From NCBI GenBank assembly GCA_910588425.1, contig CAJUPM010000015.1:1571-45745 (forward strand): 44,175 nucleotides of DNA, read 5' to 3'. Source of the DNA: an uncultured Christensenellaceae bacterium (GTDB lineage: Bacteria > Bacillota > Clostridia > Christensenellales > Christensenellaceae). Below the pieces are notes generated by a model that had not been told where the DNA came from, searched no databases, and was given only the letters and a program-made list of their open reading frames with translations. Position 1 is the first letter of the stretch, and the number at the start of each line of letters is the position of its first letter. The translations under genes and the position numbers were made by a program. Of this stretch, positions 27,195 through 35,958 are shown piece by piece.

Positions 27195-28877
27195 TTACAG
27201 GATTTGCTTTTTTATCTCTTTTGCGTTTGCCAAAAGCTCGCGGCCATGCGCAATCGCCGCCTCGCTATGGATGCCGCCCGAAAGCCGGGCGATCTCCTCC
27301 GCAACCTCATCGCCCTGCAGCTGGCGCAGGGTTGTATAAGTCTGCCCGTCTTTTTGCACTTTTTCGATAAAAAAGTTGCGGTCTCCCATGGCGGCCAGCT
27401 GCGCCAGGTGCGTTACGCAGATAACCTGCCTTGCAGAAGAGATTTTTGCGATTTTCTGCGCCACCATCTGCGCCATGCGCCCGCTGATTCCCGTATCGAT
27501 CTCGTCGAAAATCATCGTGCCAATCGCCTCTCTTTGCGCGACAATGCTCTTGATCGCCAGCATGATGCGAGAAACCTCGCCGCCGGATGCCACTTTGGAA
27601 AGATGCCGCAGCGGCTGCCCCGGGTTGAGCGAAACCATCAGGCTCACTTCATCGCATCCATTGGCGCTGTAATCCTTTTTGCGGAAATCACACGCAATCT
27701 GGGCGCCGTTCATGCCCAAATCGCCCAGTTCCCGGGCAATCTGCGCGGCCAGTTTTTCCCCCGAAGCTTTTCGCTGGGCCGTCAAGCGATCGGAAAGCAG
27801 TGCAAGCGTGCTCTCCTCGCTCTCCAGCTGTTTTTCCAGCTCTGCCATGCGAATTTCGCTATGCTCCAGCTCCTCATAATCCTGCTGGGCATTTTCCAAA
27901 AATGCCAGAATTTCCTCGATACTCCCGCCATATTTGCGCTTGAGCGAAGAGATGGCCGCAAGCCGCTCTTCCAGCACTGCCAGCCGCCCTTCATCAAAAA
28001 GTACATCTTCCGCCAGCGCTCCAATATCGTAGGATGCTTCTTCGACGGCATAATATGCGTCGTTCAGCCCTGCGGCCAGCTTTTCATAGCGCTCATCCAA
28101 AGATGCAATGGCCTGAAGCGCATGAATTGCCGCATAAAGCTGAGAGACCGCGCCCTCGGCGCCGCTTAGCGCATCCTTGGCCTCATTCAAATTCTGGGCG
28201 ATTTTCTCCGCATGGAGCATCTTTGTCTTTTCCGCAGAGAGCTCCTCCTCTTCACCGTTTTTGAGCGAGGCTCTCTCGATTTCATCGATCTGATAGTTTA
28301 ATAAATCCAGCATTCTGGCTTTTTCTGCGGCATCTTTCTGCAAAGAAGAAAGCTTTGCCCTGGTTTGTGCATATTGTGCAAAAGTCGCGGCAACCTGTTC
28401 GCGCAGCTGGGCTGCCTCTTCATCGGCAAAAGCATCGATGAGCGCCAGATGCGACTTATCATCCAGAAGCTGCTGCTGTTGGTTTTGCCCATAGATATTG
28501 ACCAGATGCGAGGCGACTTCCCTCAAAACCGAAAGGCTGACCAGCCTGCCGCCAATTCGGCAGATATTTTTTCCGGAAGCGCTCAGCTCTCTGGAGATGA
28601 TCAGCTCCTCTTCCGGCTCGATGCCGTATTCCTGCATCGCTTCCAGCAGCTCCTTCTGATTAGGCTCGCAGGAAAACTGCGCCTCAACATAGGCGCTTTG
28701 CTCCCCAAATTTGATGAGCTCGCGATCTCCTCTGCTCCCCAAAATCAGGTTCATAGAATCGACGATGATGGATTTTCCGGCCCCAGTTTCCCCGGAAAGC
28801 ACGTTAAAGCCATCGCCAAAGCGCACGCGCAGTTCTCCGATAATTGCAATATTTTTGATATACAGCTCTAAAATCAT
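27195..28877 (-). CDS. recN: DNA repair protein RecN
   Basis: A 560-residue SMC-like ATPase acting early at double-strand breaks. Walker A is LSGETGAGKSIIVDSMNLIL near residue 30. Two long coiled-coil segments fill residues 150-370 (EEEELSAEKTKMLHAEKIAQ; EELEHSEIRMAELEKQLESE). The C-terminal signature is LSKVASGGEVSRIMLAI, followed by Walker B MIFDEIDTGISG. The ATG at 28877 (MILELYIKNIAII) matches the family start. It follows argR by 19 bases and lies upstream of spoIVB. Confidence 0.96.
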   Translation of the reverse strand: MILELYIKNIAIIGELRVRFGDGFNVLSGETGAGKSIIVDSMNLILGSRGDRELIKFGEQSAYVEAQFSCEPNQKELLEAMQEYGIEPEEELIISRELSASGKNICRIGGRLVSLSVLREVASHLVNIYGQNQQQQLLDDKSHLALIDAFADEEAAQLREQVAATFAQYAQTRAKLSSLQKDAAEKARMLDLLNYQIDEIERASLKNGEEEELSAEKTKMLHAEKIAQNLNEAKDALSGAEGAVSQLYAAIHALQAIASLDERYEKLAAGLNDAYYAVEEASYDIGALAEDVLFDEGRLAVLEERLAAISSLKRKYGGSIEEILAFLENAQQDYEELEHSEIRMAELEKQLESEESTLALLSDRLTAQRKASGEKLAAQIARELGDLGMNGAQIACDFRKKDYSANGCDEVSLMVSLNPGQPLRHLSKVASGGEVSRIMLAIKSIVAQREAIGTMIFDEIDTGISGRMAQMVAQKIAKISSARQVICVTHLAQLAAMGDRNFFIEKVQKDGQTYTTLRQLQGDEVAEEIARLSGGIHSEAAIAHGRELLANAKEIKKQIL

Positions 28878-28896
28878 AAGTTGCCCCCAAGGCAAA

Positions 28897-29343
28897 TTAT
28901 CTTGTCATCCCCATCAGCGTCTGCACGACACTGCCCGTCTTTCCATCTTCAACGGCCAGGAAAATTGTATTATCTCCTGCGATACTGCCCACGACCCCGG
29001 GTAAATTAAGGATATCGATCGCCTCACCCGCGCTGGATCCGCCCCCGGAAAGCGTCGTTACGACGACGATATTGCCGGCGCTTTTGATGGAAGTAACCGT
29101 CTCCTTAAAGATGCGCAGCAGCCTTTCGGTATTGACTACCGTCGAAAATTCATTGACCGCATATTTATAAACGCCCTTTTCCGCCTGCACCTTGATCAAA
29201 TGCAGTTCCTTAATATCCCGGGAGACCGTCGCCTGCGTAACGTGAAAGCCGACTTCCTTCAGCCTCGCAGAGAGCTCCTCCTGGGTATCTACGTTATGCT
29301 CCGCAATAATTTTCAGGATTGCCCGATGCCGTTTTTCTTTCAT
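28897..29343 (-). CDS. argR: Arginine repressor ArgR
   Basis: A 148-residue regulator. The N-terminal winged helix has RHRAILKIIAEHNVDTQEEL and VTQATVSRDIKELHL. The C-terminal oligomerisation and arginine-binding domain holds GSIAGDNTIFLAV. It controls arginine metabolism and, in Clostridia, often sits next to recN as here. The ATG at 29343 gives the usual length; the longer GTG at 29379 lies within nadK. Confidence 0.95.
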   Translation of the reverse strand: MKEKRHRAILKIIAEHNVDTQEELSARLKEVGFHVTQATVSRDIKELHLIKVQAEKGVYKYAVNEFSTVVNTERLLRIFKETVTSIKSAGNIVVVTTLSGGGSSAGEAIDILNLPGVVGSIAGDNTIFLAVEDGKTGSVVQTLMGMTR

Positions 29344-29363
29344 TACCTTCCCTTGCCTTGCTT

Positions 29364-30215
29364 TTATTTTGCGCTCCACTCCGCAAATTTTTCTTCCAGT
29401 AGAGCAAAAAAATTCTGATCTGCCGTTTTGAGGAACTTCGCCTTGATTTTTGAGCGCGTCAGGCAGATATACTCATCGGGTGAAAATTCAAAATGCTCCT
29501 GCCCATCCAACGTTACCGCGCCCCGCTCTCCTCCGCGGCGAATCAAAACGGATACGCGCTCTTCTCCGCTGAGCACATAGCTGTTGCTCTGCAAGGAATG
29601 CGGGCAAATGGGCGTGATGAGCAGCATATCCGCTGTCGGCTCCACAACCGGCCCGCCGGCAGAGAGCGAATAACCCGTCGAACCTGTCGGCGTCGATACA
29701 ATCACGCCGTCGCACCGAAAATCGCCGACTTTTTTTTCATTGACCAGCACCCGCGCATCGATAATGCGCAGAATATCCCGTTTGGAGATGACTGCTTCAT
29801 TGAGGGCATATCCCAAAAATCTCTTTTTCTGCCCATCCTGGCTGAATACAGATGCCTCCAGCATGATGCGCTCCTGCACCTTATAATCCCCGGCCAGGAT
29901 TTGATCCAGAGCGCCTTCCAGATCCGCAAGCTGCGTATCCAGCAGAAATCCCAAGCGCCCCAGGTTGATGCCAAAGAGCAGTGCGCCTTTTTTTGCATAT
30001 TTGCGAGCCGCTGCAAGAATTGTTCCATCGCCGCCAAGGACGAATAGAATATCGATATTTTCCCCTTCTGCATTCTCTGTTTTGCCCAAAGCCGCGGCAA
30101 CTTCCCCATCCAAAGAATATCTGCATCCCCGCTTTTCCAGCTGGCCTATGACAGCTTTGGTGGTGATAAGCTCCGGGTCTTTTTGAAGATTAGTATAAAT
30201 CCCAAAGTGCGGCAT
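29364..30215 (-). CDS. nadK: NAD kinase
   Basis: A 283-residue enzyme making NADP from NAD and ATP or polyphosphate. The motif LFVLGGDGTILAAARKYAKK carries the GGDG site; GFLLD and TPTGSTGYSLSAGGPVVEP are the other conserved stretches, followed by ICPHSL. The ATG at 30215 is preferred, since AAGGATGA is upstream; an in-frame ATG at 30236 has no site. It lies between tlyA and argR in one operon. Confidence 0.96.
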   Translation of the reverse strand: MPHFGIYTNLQKDPELITTKAVIGQLEKRGCRYSLDGEVAAALGKTENAEGENIDILFVLGGDGTILAAARKYAKKGALLFGINLGRLGFLLDTQLADLEGALDQILAGDYKVQERIMLEASVFSQDGQKKRFLGYALNEAVISKRDILRIIDARVLVNEKKVGDFRCDGVIVSTPTGSTGYSLSAGGPVVEPTADMLLITPICPHSLQSNSYVLSGEERVSVLIRRGGERGAVTLDGQEHFEFSPDEYICLTRSKIKAKFLKTADQNFFALLEEKFAEWSAK

Positions 30216-30245
30216 TGTAAGGTCATCCTTCCTCATCGCGTAACG

Positions 30246-31031
30246 TTATAGCGCGGCATGTGCCTGCCGCACAACCGCATCTGGCTCTACCAAGGCCGCC
30301 TCTGCCCCCAGCAGATAATGCGCCAAATACTCGATATTGCCATTCGGGCCTTTGATGGGAGAATAGGAGAGGTGCTGAGGAGCATATCCCATTTCATTCG
30401 CAAAATCCAGCACGCCGGCAATCACTTCCAAATGCACCGCCGGATCGCGCACCACGCCTTTTTTGCCGACATTCTCTCTGCCTGCCTCAAACTGCGGCTT
30501 GATCAGCGTTACCACTTCCCGCACTTTCAGGCGCTCCAAGGCCGGCAATATCAGCCGAAGCGAGATAAACGAAACATCGACAGAGGCAAAATCCGGCTGC
30601 TCCGGCACATCCTCCTGGGCGAGATAGCGCGCATTCGTCCGCTCCATCACCACGACTTTTTCATTATTGCGCAGCGTCCAATCCAGCTGCCCATATCCGA
30701 CATCCACAGCATAGACCCGCGCCGCTCCGTTTTGCAGCATACAGTCCGTAAAGCCGCCTGTGGATGCGCCAATATCCATGCAGGTTTTCTCTTTCAGAGA
30801 GATGCCAAACTCGGCCATGGCCTTTTCCAGCTTGAGCCCTCCGCGGCTCACATATGGGCAGGCATTGCCCTTAATGGAAATCTCTGTCTCGCACGGAAAG
30901 GTTTCGCCGACTTTGCTTGCGACGCGGCCTCCTGCCAGAACCTGCCCCGATAGAACCAGCGCTTTCGCCTTCTCCCTGCTGGGAGCCAGCCCTTTTTTTA
31001 CTATCAATATATCCAGGCGCTCTTTTTCCAT
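30246..31031 (-). CDS. tlyA: TlyA family rRNA 2'-O-methyltransferase
   Basis: A 261-residue protein with an N-terminal S4 RNA-binding domain (RLDILIVKKGLAPSREKAKA) and an FtsJ-like methyltransferase domain. The SAM site is DIGASTGGFTDCMLQNGA, then YAVDVGYGQLDW. Known TlyA proteins methylate 16S and/or 23S rRNA; older names call it a haemolysin. It is the first gene after the promoter at 31085. Confidence 0.94.
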   Translation of the reverse strand: MEKERLDILIVKKGLAPSREKAKALVLSGQVLAGGRVASKVGETFPCETEISIKGNACPYVSRGGLKLEKAMAEFGISLKEKTCMDIGASTGGFTDCMLQNGAARVYAVDVGYGQLDWTLRNNEKVVVMERTNARYLAQEDVPEQPDFASVDVSFISLRLILPALERLKVREVVTLIKPQFEAGRENVGKKGVVRDPAVHLEVIAGVLDFANEMGYAPQHLSYSPIKGPNGNIEYLAHYLLGAEAALVEPDAVVRQAHAAL

Positions 31032-31084
31032 GAATGATTTGCCGCTTTCTCCTACTATCCTGTATAAAATCTTGAGATTTATTT

Positions 31085-31113
31085 ATTATATTACATTTTC
31101 CTGCATATAGCAA
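31085..31113 (-). promoter_or_regulatory. Promoter of the tlyA-nadK-argR-recN operon
   Basis: TTGCTA (31108-31113), 17 bases, TATAAT (31085-31090), 54 bases before the tlyA start. The rest of 31032-31200 shows no gene. Confidence 0.72.
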
Positions 31114-31200
31114 GCCTGCCCGGGGGCGCATTTTCCGCAGAATGGCCGTCCTTTCCCGCCGTCCTGCACGCTTTGGTTTATGCACATACAAAAATAAAAA

Positions 31201-31222
31201 GCCGGCGCATTTCTGCACCGGC
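31201..31222 (-). terminator. Terminator of rny
   Basis: Stem GCCGGCGCA/TGCACCGGC with one G-U pair, TTTC loop and minus-strand TTTTTATTTT, 16 bases after the rny stop. Confidence 0.88.
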
Positions 31223-31238
31223 TAGTTGCCCTAGTTTG

Positions 31239-32783
31239 CTATTTTGCGTAATCGACAGCTCGTGTCTCCCGGATAACATTGACTTTGATCTGCCCCGGGT
31301 AATCGAGATCCTTTTCGATTTTCTTCACGATGTCTCTCGCCATCAGCGTTGTGCCGACTTCATCCACATCCTCAGGTCTGACGATGATGCGGACTTCTCT
31401 TCCGGCCTGCACTGCATAAGACTTTTCTACACCGTTGAAGGAATTTGCAATTTCTTCCAAAGCTTCCAAGCGTTTTACATAATTATCAAGCGATTCTCTT
31501 CTCGCACCAGGACGCGCCGCCGAGACAGCATCTGCCGCCTGCACCAGCACAGCTTCCACCGTTTTTGCTTCCACATCCTGATGATGCGCCGCAATGGCGT
31601 TTACAACATCTGCGTTTTCCTTGTACTTTGCCGCCAAATCTGCGCCCAGCTGCGCGTGGGAACCTTCCATTTCGTGGTCCACCGCTTTGCCGATATCATG
31701 CAGCAGGCCAGCGCGCTTTGCAAGTTTCGCGTTCGCGCCAATCTCCTCTGCCATGATGGCCGCCAGATGAGCGACTTCCAGGGAGTGCTTGAGCACATTC
31801 TGGCCATAGCTCGTGCGGTAACGCAGGCGCCCGAGCAGTTTTACCAGCTCCGGATGCAGGGAGTGAATCCCGACATCGAACACTGCCGCATCGCCGGCTT
31901 CGCGGATCTGGTTATCCACTTCTTTTTTGGCCTTGTTGACCATCTCCTCGATGCGCGCAGGATGGATTCTGCCATCAATGATGAGTTTTTCCAGCGCTAC
32001 TCTGGCGACCTCTCTTCTGACGGGATCAAATCCCGAGAGAATGACGGCCTCCGGCGTATCGTCGATGATCAGGTCGATTCCGGTCGCCGTTTCCAGCGCC
32101 CGGATGTTTCTGCCCTCTCTGCCGATAATGCGCCCCTTCATCTCATCGTTTGGCAGCGCGACAACGGAAATCGTCGTTTCTGCAACGTGATCCGCTGCGC
32201 ATCTTTGAATTGCCAGCGAAAGGATGTTTCTCGCCTTTTTCTCGGCCTCATCCTTTGCTTTCATTTCAATATCCCGGAGCATCACAGCCATATCATGGCG
32301 CGCTTCGCTCTCCACTTTCTCCAGCAGCAGGCCTTTGGCCTGGTCGGAAGTGAGATCCGCGATGCGCTCCAGCTGCTCAATTTGCTGATCGCGCAGCTTT
32401 GAAATATCCTCTTTTGTTTTGGATACATCCTTTAGCTTGCGATCCAGCTGCTGCTCTTTTTGCTCCACAGCATCGTTCTTTTTGTCCAGGCTCTCTTCTC
32501 TTTGGAGAAGCCTGCGTTCGAGTTTCGCTTGTTCGTTTCGCCGTTCTTTGGTTTCTTTGTCAAATTCGTTTCTTAGTTTATGGACCTCTTCTTTCGCTTC
32601 CAAAACCGTCTCTTTGCGGATTGCCTCTGCTTTTTTCTGCGCATCTTCAATCAGCTTGACGACAGTTTCTTCAGCACGACCTATCTTCTTCTCGGCGATG
32701 TTTTTGCGATACACATAGCCCGCTGCCAAACCGGCCAGCAGAGCGACAACGCCTATTATGATAGCCCAGATGTAACCGTCCAC
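31239..32783 (-). CDS. rny: Ribonuclease Y
   Basis: A 514-residue membrane-anchored endoribonuclease that starts mRNA decay. N-terminal membrane helix (IWAIIIGVVALLAGLAAGYV), long coiled coil (residues about 30-200), KH domain (GRIIGREGRNIRALETATGI) and HD domain (HSLEVAHLAAIMAEE, then LLHDIGKAVDHE). The start is a GTG at 32783, with GAGGG nearby; another GTG at 32798 overlaps the stronger GGAGG, so the exact start is not settled. It is a single-gene unit. Confidence 0.96.
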   Translation of the reverse strand: MDGYIWAIIIGVVALLAGLAAGYVYRKNIAEKKIGRAEETVVKLIEDAQKKAEAIRKETVLEAKEEVHKLRNEFDKETKERRNEQAKLERRLLQREESLDKKNDAVEQKEQQLDRKLKDVSKTKEDISKLRDQQIEQLERIADLTSDQAKGLLLEKVESEARHDMAVMLRDIEMKAKDEAEKKARNILSLAIQRCAADHVAETTISVVALPNDEMKGRIIGREGRNIRALETATGIDLIIDDTPEAVILSGFDPVRREVARVALEKLIIDGRIHPARIEEMVNKAKKEVDNQIREAGDAAVFDVGIHSLHPELVKLLGRLRYRTSYGQNVLKHSLEVAHLAAIMAEEIGANAKLAKRAGLLHDIGKAVDHEMEGSHAQLGADLAAKYKENADVVNAIAAHHQDVEAKTVEAVLVQAADAVSAARPGARRESLDNYVKRLEALEEIANSFNGVEKSYAVQAGREVRIIVRPEDVDEVGTTLMARDIVKKIEKDLDYPGQIKVNVIRETRAVDYAK

Positions 32784-32893
32784 TGTAAGCCCTCGCACCT
32801 CCTATATCTTGCGCGCTGCAAGTTAATCTTGATGTTTATTGCACATCTCCTTGTTATAGATGATACCATTGATTTGTACATAAACTATTAATA

Positions 32894-32922
32894 ATTGTAA
32901 AACGGATATGCATTTTTGTCAA
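32894..32922 (-). promoter_or_regulatory. Promoter of rny
   Basis: TTGACA (32917-32922), 17 bases, TACAAT (32894-32899). It lies 13 bases beyond the stop of the flavoprotein gene and leaves a leader of about 105 bases. Confidence 0.8.
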
Positions 32923-32934
32923 TCGCCAATGCCG

Positions 32935-34146
32935 CTAGCTCATCCCGGCCAAATAGCCCGTTGAGAAGGCGATTTGCAGGTTAAACCCGCCTGTATAAGC
33001 ATCCAGGTCCAGCAGCTCGCCGGCAAAAAATAATCCGGAAATTTTTCTGCTCTCCATCGTGGAAGGATTCACTTCCCTAGTCCGGACGCCGCCCCGGGTT
33101 ATAATCGCCTCATTGATGCTGCGCACACCGGTAATTTTGATCGAAAACGCTTTCGTTGCCTGAACAAGGCTTTCCCTCTGCGCCCTGCTCACTTCGCCGA
33201 CTGAAATTTCGCCGCTCAGCCCAATTTTTTTCAAAATCTCGATTCCCAACGCCTTGGGATAAAGCTTTGGGAGCACATTTTTCAGCTGTTTGCCTTTGAG
33301 CTCTTCAAAATCCCGCAGAATACGGCGATCCAGCTGTTCTCTGCTCAATGCCGGCTTTAAATCAATCTCTATTTTGGTATCTGCAAAGCCATAATCACAA
33401 ATTTGAGCGCTTGCAGAGAGCACCAGCGGGCCGGAGACGCCAAAATGCGTGAAGAGCATCTCGCCCTGCTCAAAGTAGCGCTGTTTCTTTCCTTCCAACA
33501 GCGCCAGCGATACATTTTTCAGCGACAATCCCTGCAACTGCTTGCAGATGGGCTCCGGCGAAACCAGCGGAATCAGAGAGGGATGAATCTGCTCTATCGT
33601 GTGCCCCAGTTTTTGAGCCATTTCGTGCCCTTCTCCCGTGCTCCCTGTCAGCGGATAGGAATATCCCCCTGTGGCCAGAACGACTTTGTCAAAGGGCATT
33701 TCTTCGCCGTTTATGGCAAGCCCTGCAATTCTCCCACTCTGGATCAGAATTTCATCAACATGCGCATACAGGCGGATGACGACTCCAGCCCCCTTCAGCA
33801 TACGCTCCAGCGTTTTGATGACGTCGCTGGATTTATCCGAAGCAGGAAACACCCTCCCGCCCCGCTCTTCTTTGAGTTTCAGGCCGTTCTTTTCCAGCGC
33901 TTCCATCAGATCCTGGTTGGTAAACTGATAAAACGCGCTGTAAAGAAATTTTGCGTTTCTGCAGATACTCGAAAAAAAGCTCTCGATGTCAGCGGAATTG
34001 GTCAGGTTACACCGCCCCTTCCCTGTGATAAAGAGCTTTTTTCCCAGTTTTTCATTTTTTTCAAACAGCCAGACTTCGTGATTCTGTGCGGCCGCATAGG
34101 CTGCCATCATCCCCGCGGGGCCACCGCCAACGACTGCAACTCTCAC
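32935..34146 (-). CDS. BaiN/HI0933-family NAD(P)/FAD-dependent oxidoreductase
   Basis: A 403-residue flavoprotein. The N-terminal Rossmann motif is VAVVGGGPAGMMAAYAAAQN. Family marks follow: KLGKKLFITGKGRCNLTNS, GGYSYPLTGSTGEGHEMAQK, HPSLIPLV, and GGVRTREVNPSTMESR with a final FAGELLDLDAYTGGFNLQIA that completes the FAD site. The substrate is unknown for most members; aminoacetone oxidase and bile-acid-related names exist. The start is a GTG overlapping the regulator stop (GTGA), so the two are coupled; a longer frame to 34218 is rejected. Confidence 0.92.
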   Translation of the reverse strand: MRVAVVGGGPAGMMAAYAAAQNHEVWLFEKNEKLGKKLFITGKGRCNLTNSADIESFFSSICRNAKFLYSAFYQFTNQDLMEALEKNGLKLKEERGGRVFPASDKSSDVIKTLERMLKGAGVVIRLYAHVDEILIQSGRIAGLAINGEEMPFDKVVLATGGYSYPLTGSTGEGHEMAQKLGHTIEQIHPSLIPLVSPEPICKQLQGLSLKNVSLALLEGKKQRYFEQGEMLFTHFGVSGPLVLSASAQICDYGFADTKIEIDLKPALSREQLDRRILRDFEELKGKQLKNVLPKLYPKALGIEILKKIGLSGEISVGEVSRAQRESLVQATKAFSIKITGVRSINEAIITRGGVRTREVNPSTMESRKISGLFFAGELLDLDAYTGGFNLQIAFSTGYLAGMS

Positions 34147-35045
34147 ATCTTTCCCTCGCCTTCCGCGCGGTGCACAAAATCGTAGTCGTGCTTGGCATAG
34201 GTGTTGTTTTCCCGCCAAAGCTGTTCCATCATGCTGAAATTCTCCAGCAGCGCCTGCTTTTTCTCCAGGCCCGCCATGATGATAATGGCGTTGATGATGG
34301 AAAGCGGGGCAACCAGCGAATCCACAAAGGAGTTCATATCACTTTTTGTCAGGATACAGCGATCCGCCAGCTCATAGAGCGGCGAGATGCGGTTATCCGT
34401 GATCGTTACAATCTTTGCATGGCGGCTGCGTGCAAACTGAAGCCCCTTTACCGTCTGCATGGAATAGCGCGGGAAGCCCAAGCCGATGACCACATCTTCG
34501 CTCGTAACATGCAGAAGCTGGGAATAAATATCCGAGGTGCCCAGCGTAATCAGTTGTGGATTTTCAAAAATATAGCTGAGGTAATACGTCAAAAACTGAG
34601 CCAGCGGCGCGCTGCTGCGGAACCCGATGACATAGATTTTTCTTGCATGCACCAAATAGCGGACGACATCCTTAATGCTCTCAATATCCAGCTCTTCGCG
34701 CGTCGCCTTCAGGTTGGTGATCTCCATTTTCAGCACAGTATCGATGATTTTATCCGCGGGAAGGCCCTCCATAAAGTTCAGCCGCTGTACTGTCGTGAGC
34801 TTATTTTTGATGATCTCCTGCAAGTGTTTCTGCAGCTTGGGGTATCCTGAATAGCCCAGCGCATAGGCAAAGCGGACGACCGTCGATTCGCTGACGCCGA
34901 CTTTCCTGCCCAGAGTCCCCGCCGTCATGAAAGCGGCCTTATCATAGTTATCGCGGATATAGGCGGCAATCGCCTTTTGCCCTTTGCTGAAAGATTGGTA
35001 TTCCTCTTCAATGCGGTGCAATAAATCAAAATCCGTGTTTTCCAT
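34143..35045 (-). CDS. MurR/RpiR family transcriptional regulator
   Basis: A 300-residue regulator with an N-terminal HTH_6 domain (FSKGQKAIAAYIRDNYDKAA, then GVSESTVVRFAYALGYSGYP) and a C-terminal SIS domain (KIYVIGFRSSAPLAQFLTYY; SEDVVIGLGFPRYSMQTVKG) that binds a phosphorylated sugar or related ligand. The ligand is unknown. It is in an operon with the flavoprotein. Its promoter overlaps a 26-base imperfect dyad that could be its own operator. Confidence 0.9.
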   Translation of the reverse strand: MENTDFDLLHRIEEEYQSFSKGQKAIAAYIRDNYDKAAFMTAGTLGRKVGVSESTVVRFAYALGYSGYPKLQKHLQEIIKNKLTTVQRLNFMEGLPADKIIDTVLKMEITNLKATREELDIESIKDVVRYLVHARKIYVIGFRSSAPLAQFLTYYLSYIFENPQLITLGTSDIYSQLLHVTSEDVVIGLGFPRYSMQTVKGLQFARSRHAKIVTITDNRISPLYELADRCILTKSDMNSFVDSLVAPLSIINAIIIMAGLEKKQALLENFSMMEQLWRENNTYAKHDYDFVHRAEGEGKM

Positions 35046-35089
35046 ATTCCACTTCCAAAAATAATAATAGGGCGAGTTTCACCCGCCCC

Positions 35090-35139
35090 ATTATACCAAA
35101 CCTTTCATAAAAATGCAATTTGAAATTTCTAAATTTGCA
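35090..35139 (-). promoter_or_regulatory. Promoter and candidate operator of the RpiR-type gene
   Basis: TTGCAT (35113-35118), 17 bases, TATAAT (35090-35095). A 26-base imperfect dyad with ends TGCAATTT and AATTTGCA (35114-35139) covers the -35. A GGGCG/CGCCC hairpin lies in the leader (about 35070-35089). Confidence 0.68.
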
Positions 35140-35141
35140 TT

Positions 35142-35909
35142 TTATTCTATCATGCCTTCCACACTTTTGATTTTTTCCATGCTGCCATAGTCCGTATAGT
35201 CATACAAAAGCGGCGAGATGGAGATATTGCCCTGGCGAATCTCGTAGTCGTCGTCTCCCGGGCCGTCGTTTTCGCGGTAAGTGCCGTCTACACGGTATTC
35301 CGTCGTGTTTTCATCCACTACCTGCACCACATTATAGCCCGAGAACCAGTTGGTGCGGCTGACCTTTGTAACGACAACTTTTTTAGGCGTTACTTCGTTC
35401 AGGTTGGGGAAGTTGACGTTGAGAACCGTGCGCTGCGGAATATCGAGCTCCGCCATCTTGTCGATGAGTTTTGCAGCGAATTTGGCTGCATATTCAAAAC
35501 CTCTGGGCTCAAAACAGACATGCGAAAGCGCAATCGCCCGCACGCCATGCTCTGTCGCCTGAACAGCCGCGCCCAGCGTGCCAGACCAATGGATATTCAC
35601 GCCCAGGTTCGGCCCCTTATTGATGCCCGAGACGCAGAGATCCGGCATATCGTCGAACAGCTCTGTCAGCGCAATGCGGGAGCAGTCGGCCGGCGTTCCG
35701 TCCACATAATAAGCGGGGACATCCTCGTAGCCGGGAATGGTTGTTTTGGTTACCGCAATCGGACGGTTGAACGTCAGGTGGTGCGAGTTGCCGCTGCATT
35801 CCCCTTTGGGCGCTACAACCCGAAGCTCATGCTTATCGTGCAGTTCTGCCACCAGAGCCACCAGGCCCTCTCCGCGGATGCCATCGTCGTTTACCAGTAG
35901 TATTTTCAT
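35142..35909 (-). CDS. surE: 5'-nucleotidase SurE
   Basis: A 255-residue metal-dependent nucleotidase. The N-terminal MKILLVNDDGIRGEGL holds the two Asp metal ligands; the Ser in GNSHHLTF and the Asn in SGINKGPNLGVN complete the site. SGTLGAAVQATEHGVRAIALS is also typical. The ATG at 35909 is six bases after GGAGG; an in-frame ATG at 35921 is too early. It is the last gene of the carboxyltransferase operon, 49 bases after the OadA-like gene; no functional link is evident. Confidence 0.95.
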   Translation of the reverse strand: MKILLVNDDGIRGEGLVALVAELHDKHELRVVAPKGECSGNSHHLTFNRPIAVTKTTIPGYEDVPAYYVDGTPADCSRIALTELFDDMPDLCVSGINKGPNLGVNIHWSGTLGAAVQATEHGVRAIALSHVCFEPRGFEYAAKFAAKLIDKMAELDIPQRTVLNVNFPNLNEVTPKKVVVTKVSRTNWFSGYNVVQVVDENTTEYRVDGTYRENDGPGDDDYEIRQGNISISPLLYDYTDYGSMEKIKSVEGMIE

Positions 35910-35958
35910 ATTTTCCTCCATTCCTGAGGGATATCCCTCTTAATCCCATTGTTTGCTC

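Noticed and set aside
30871..31218. A 115-codon minus-strand frame before tlyA
   Set aside because: It overlaps the tlyA start and covers its promoter and the rny terminator; Arg/Lys-rich shadow.
31173..32402. A 409-codon plus-strand frame
   Set aside because: Antisense to rny; the coded protein has no domain and the composition is that of a shadow.
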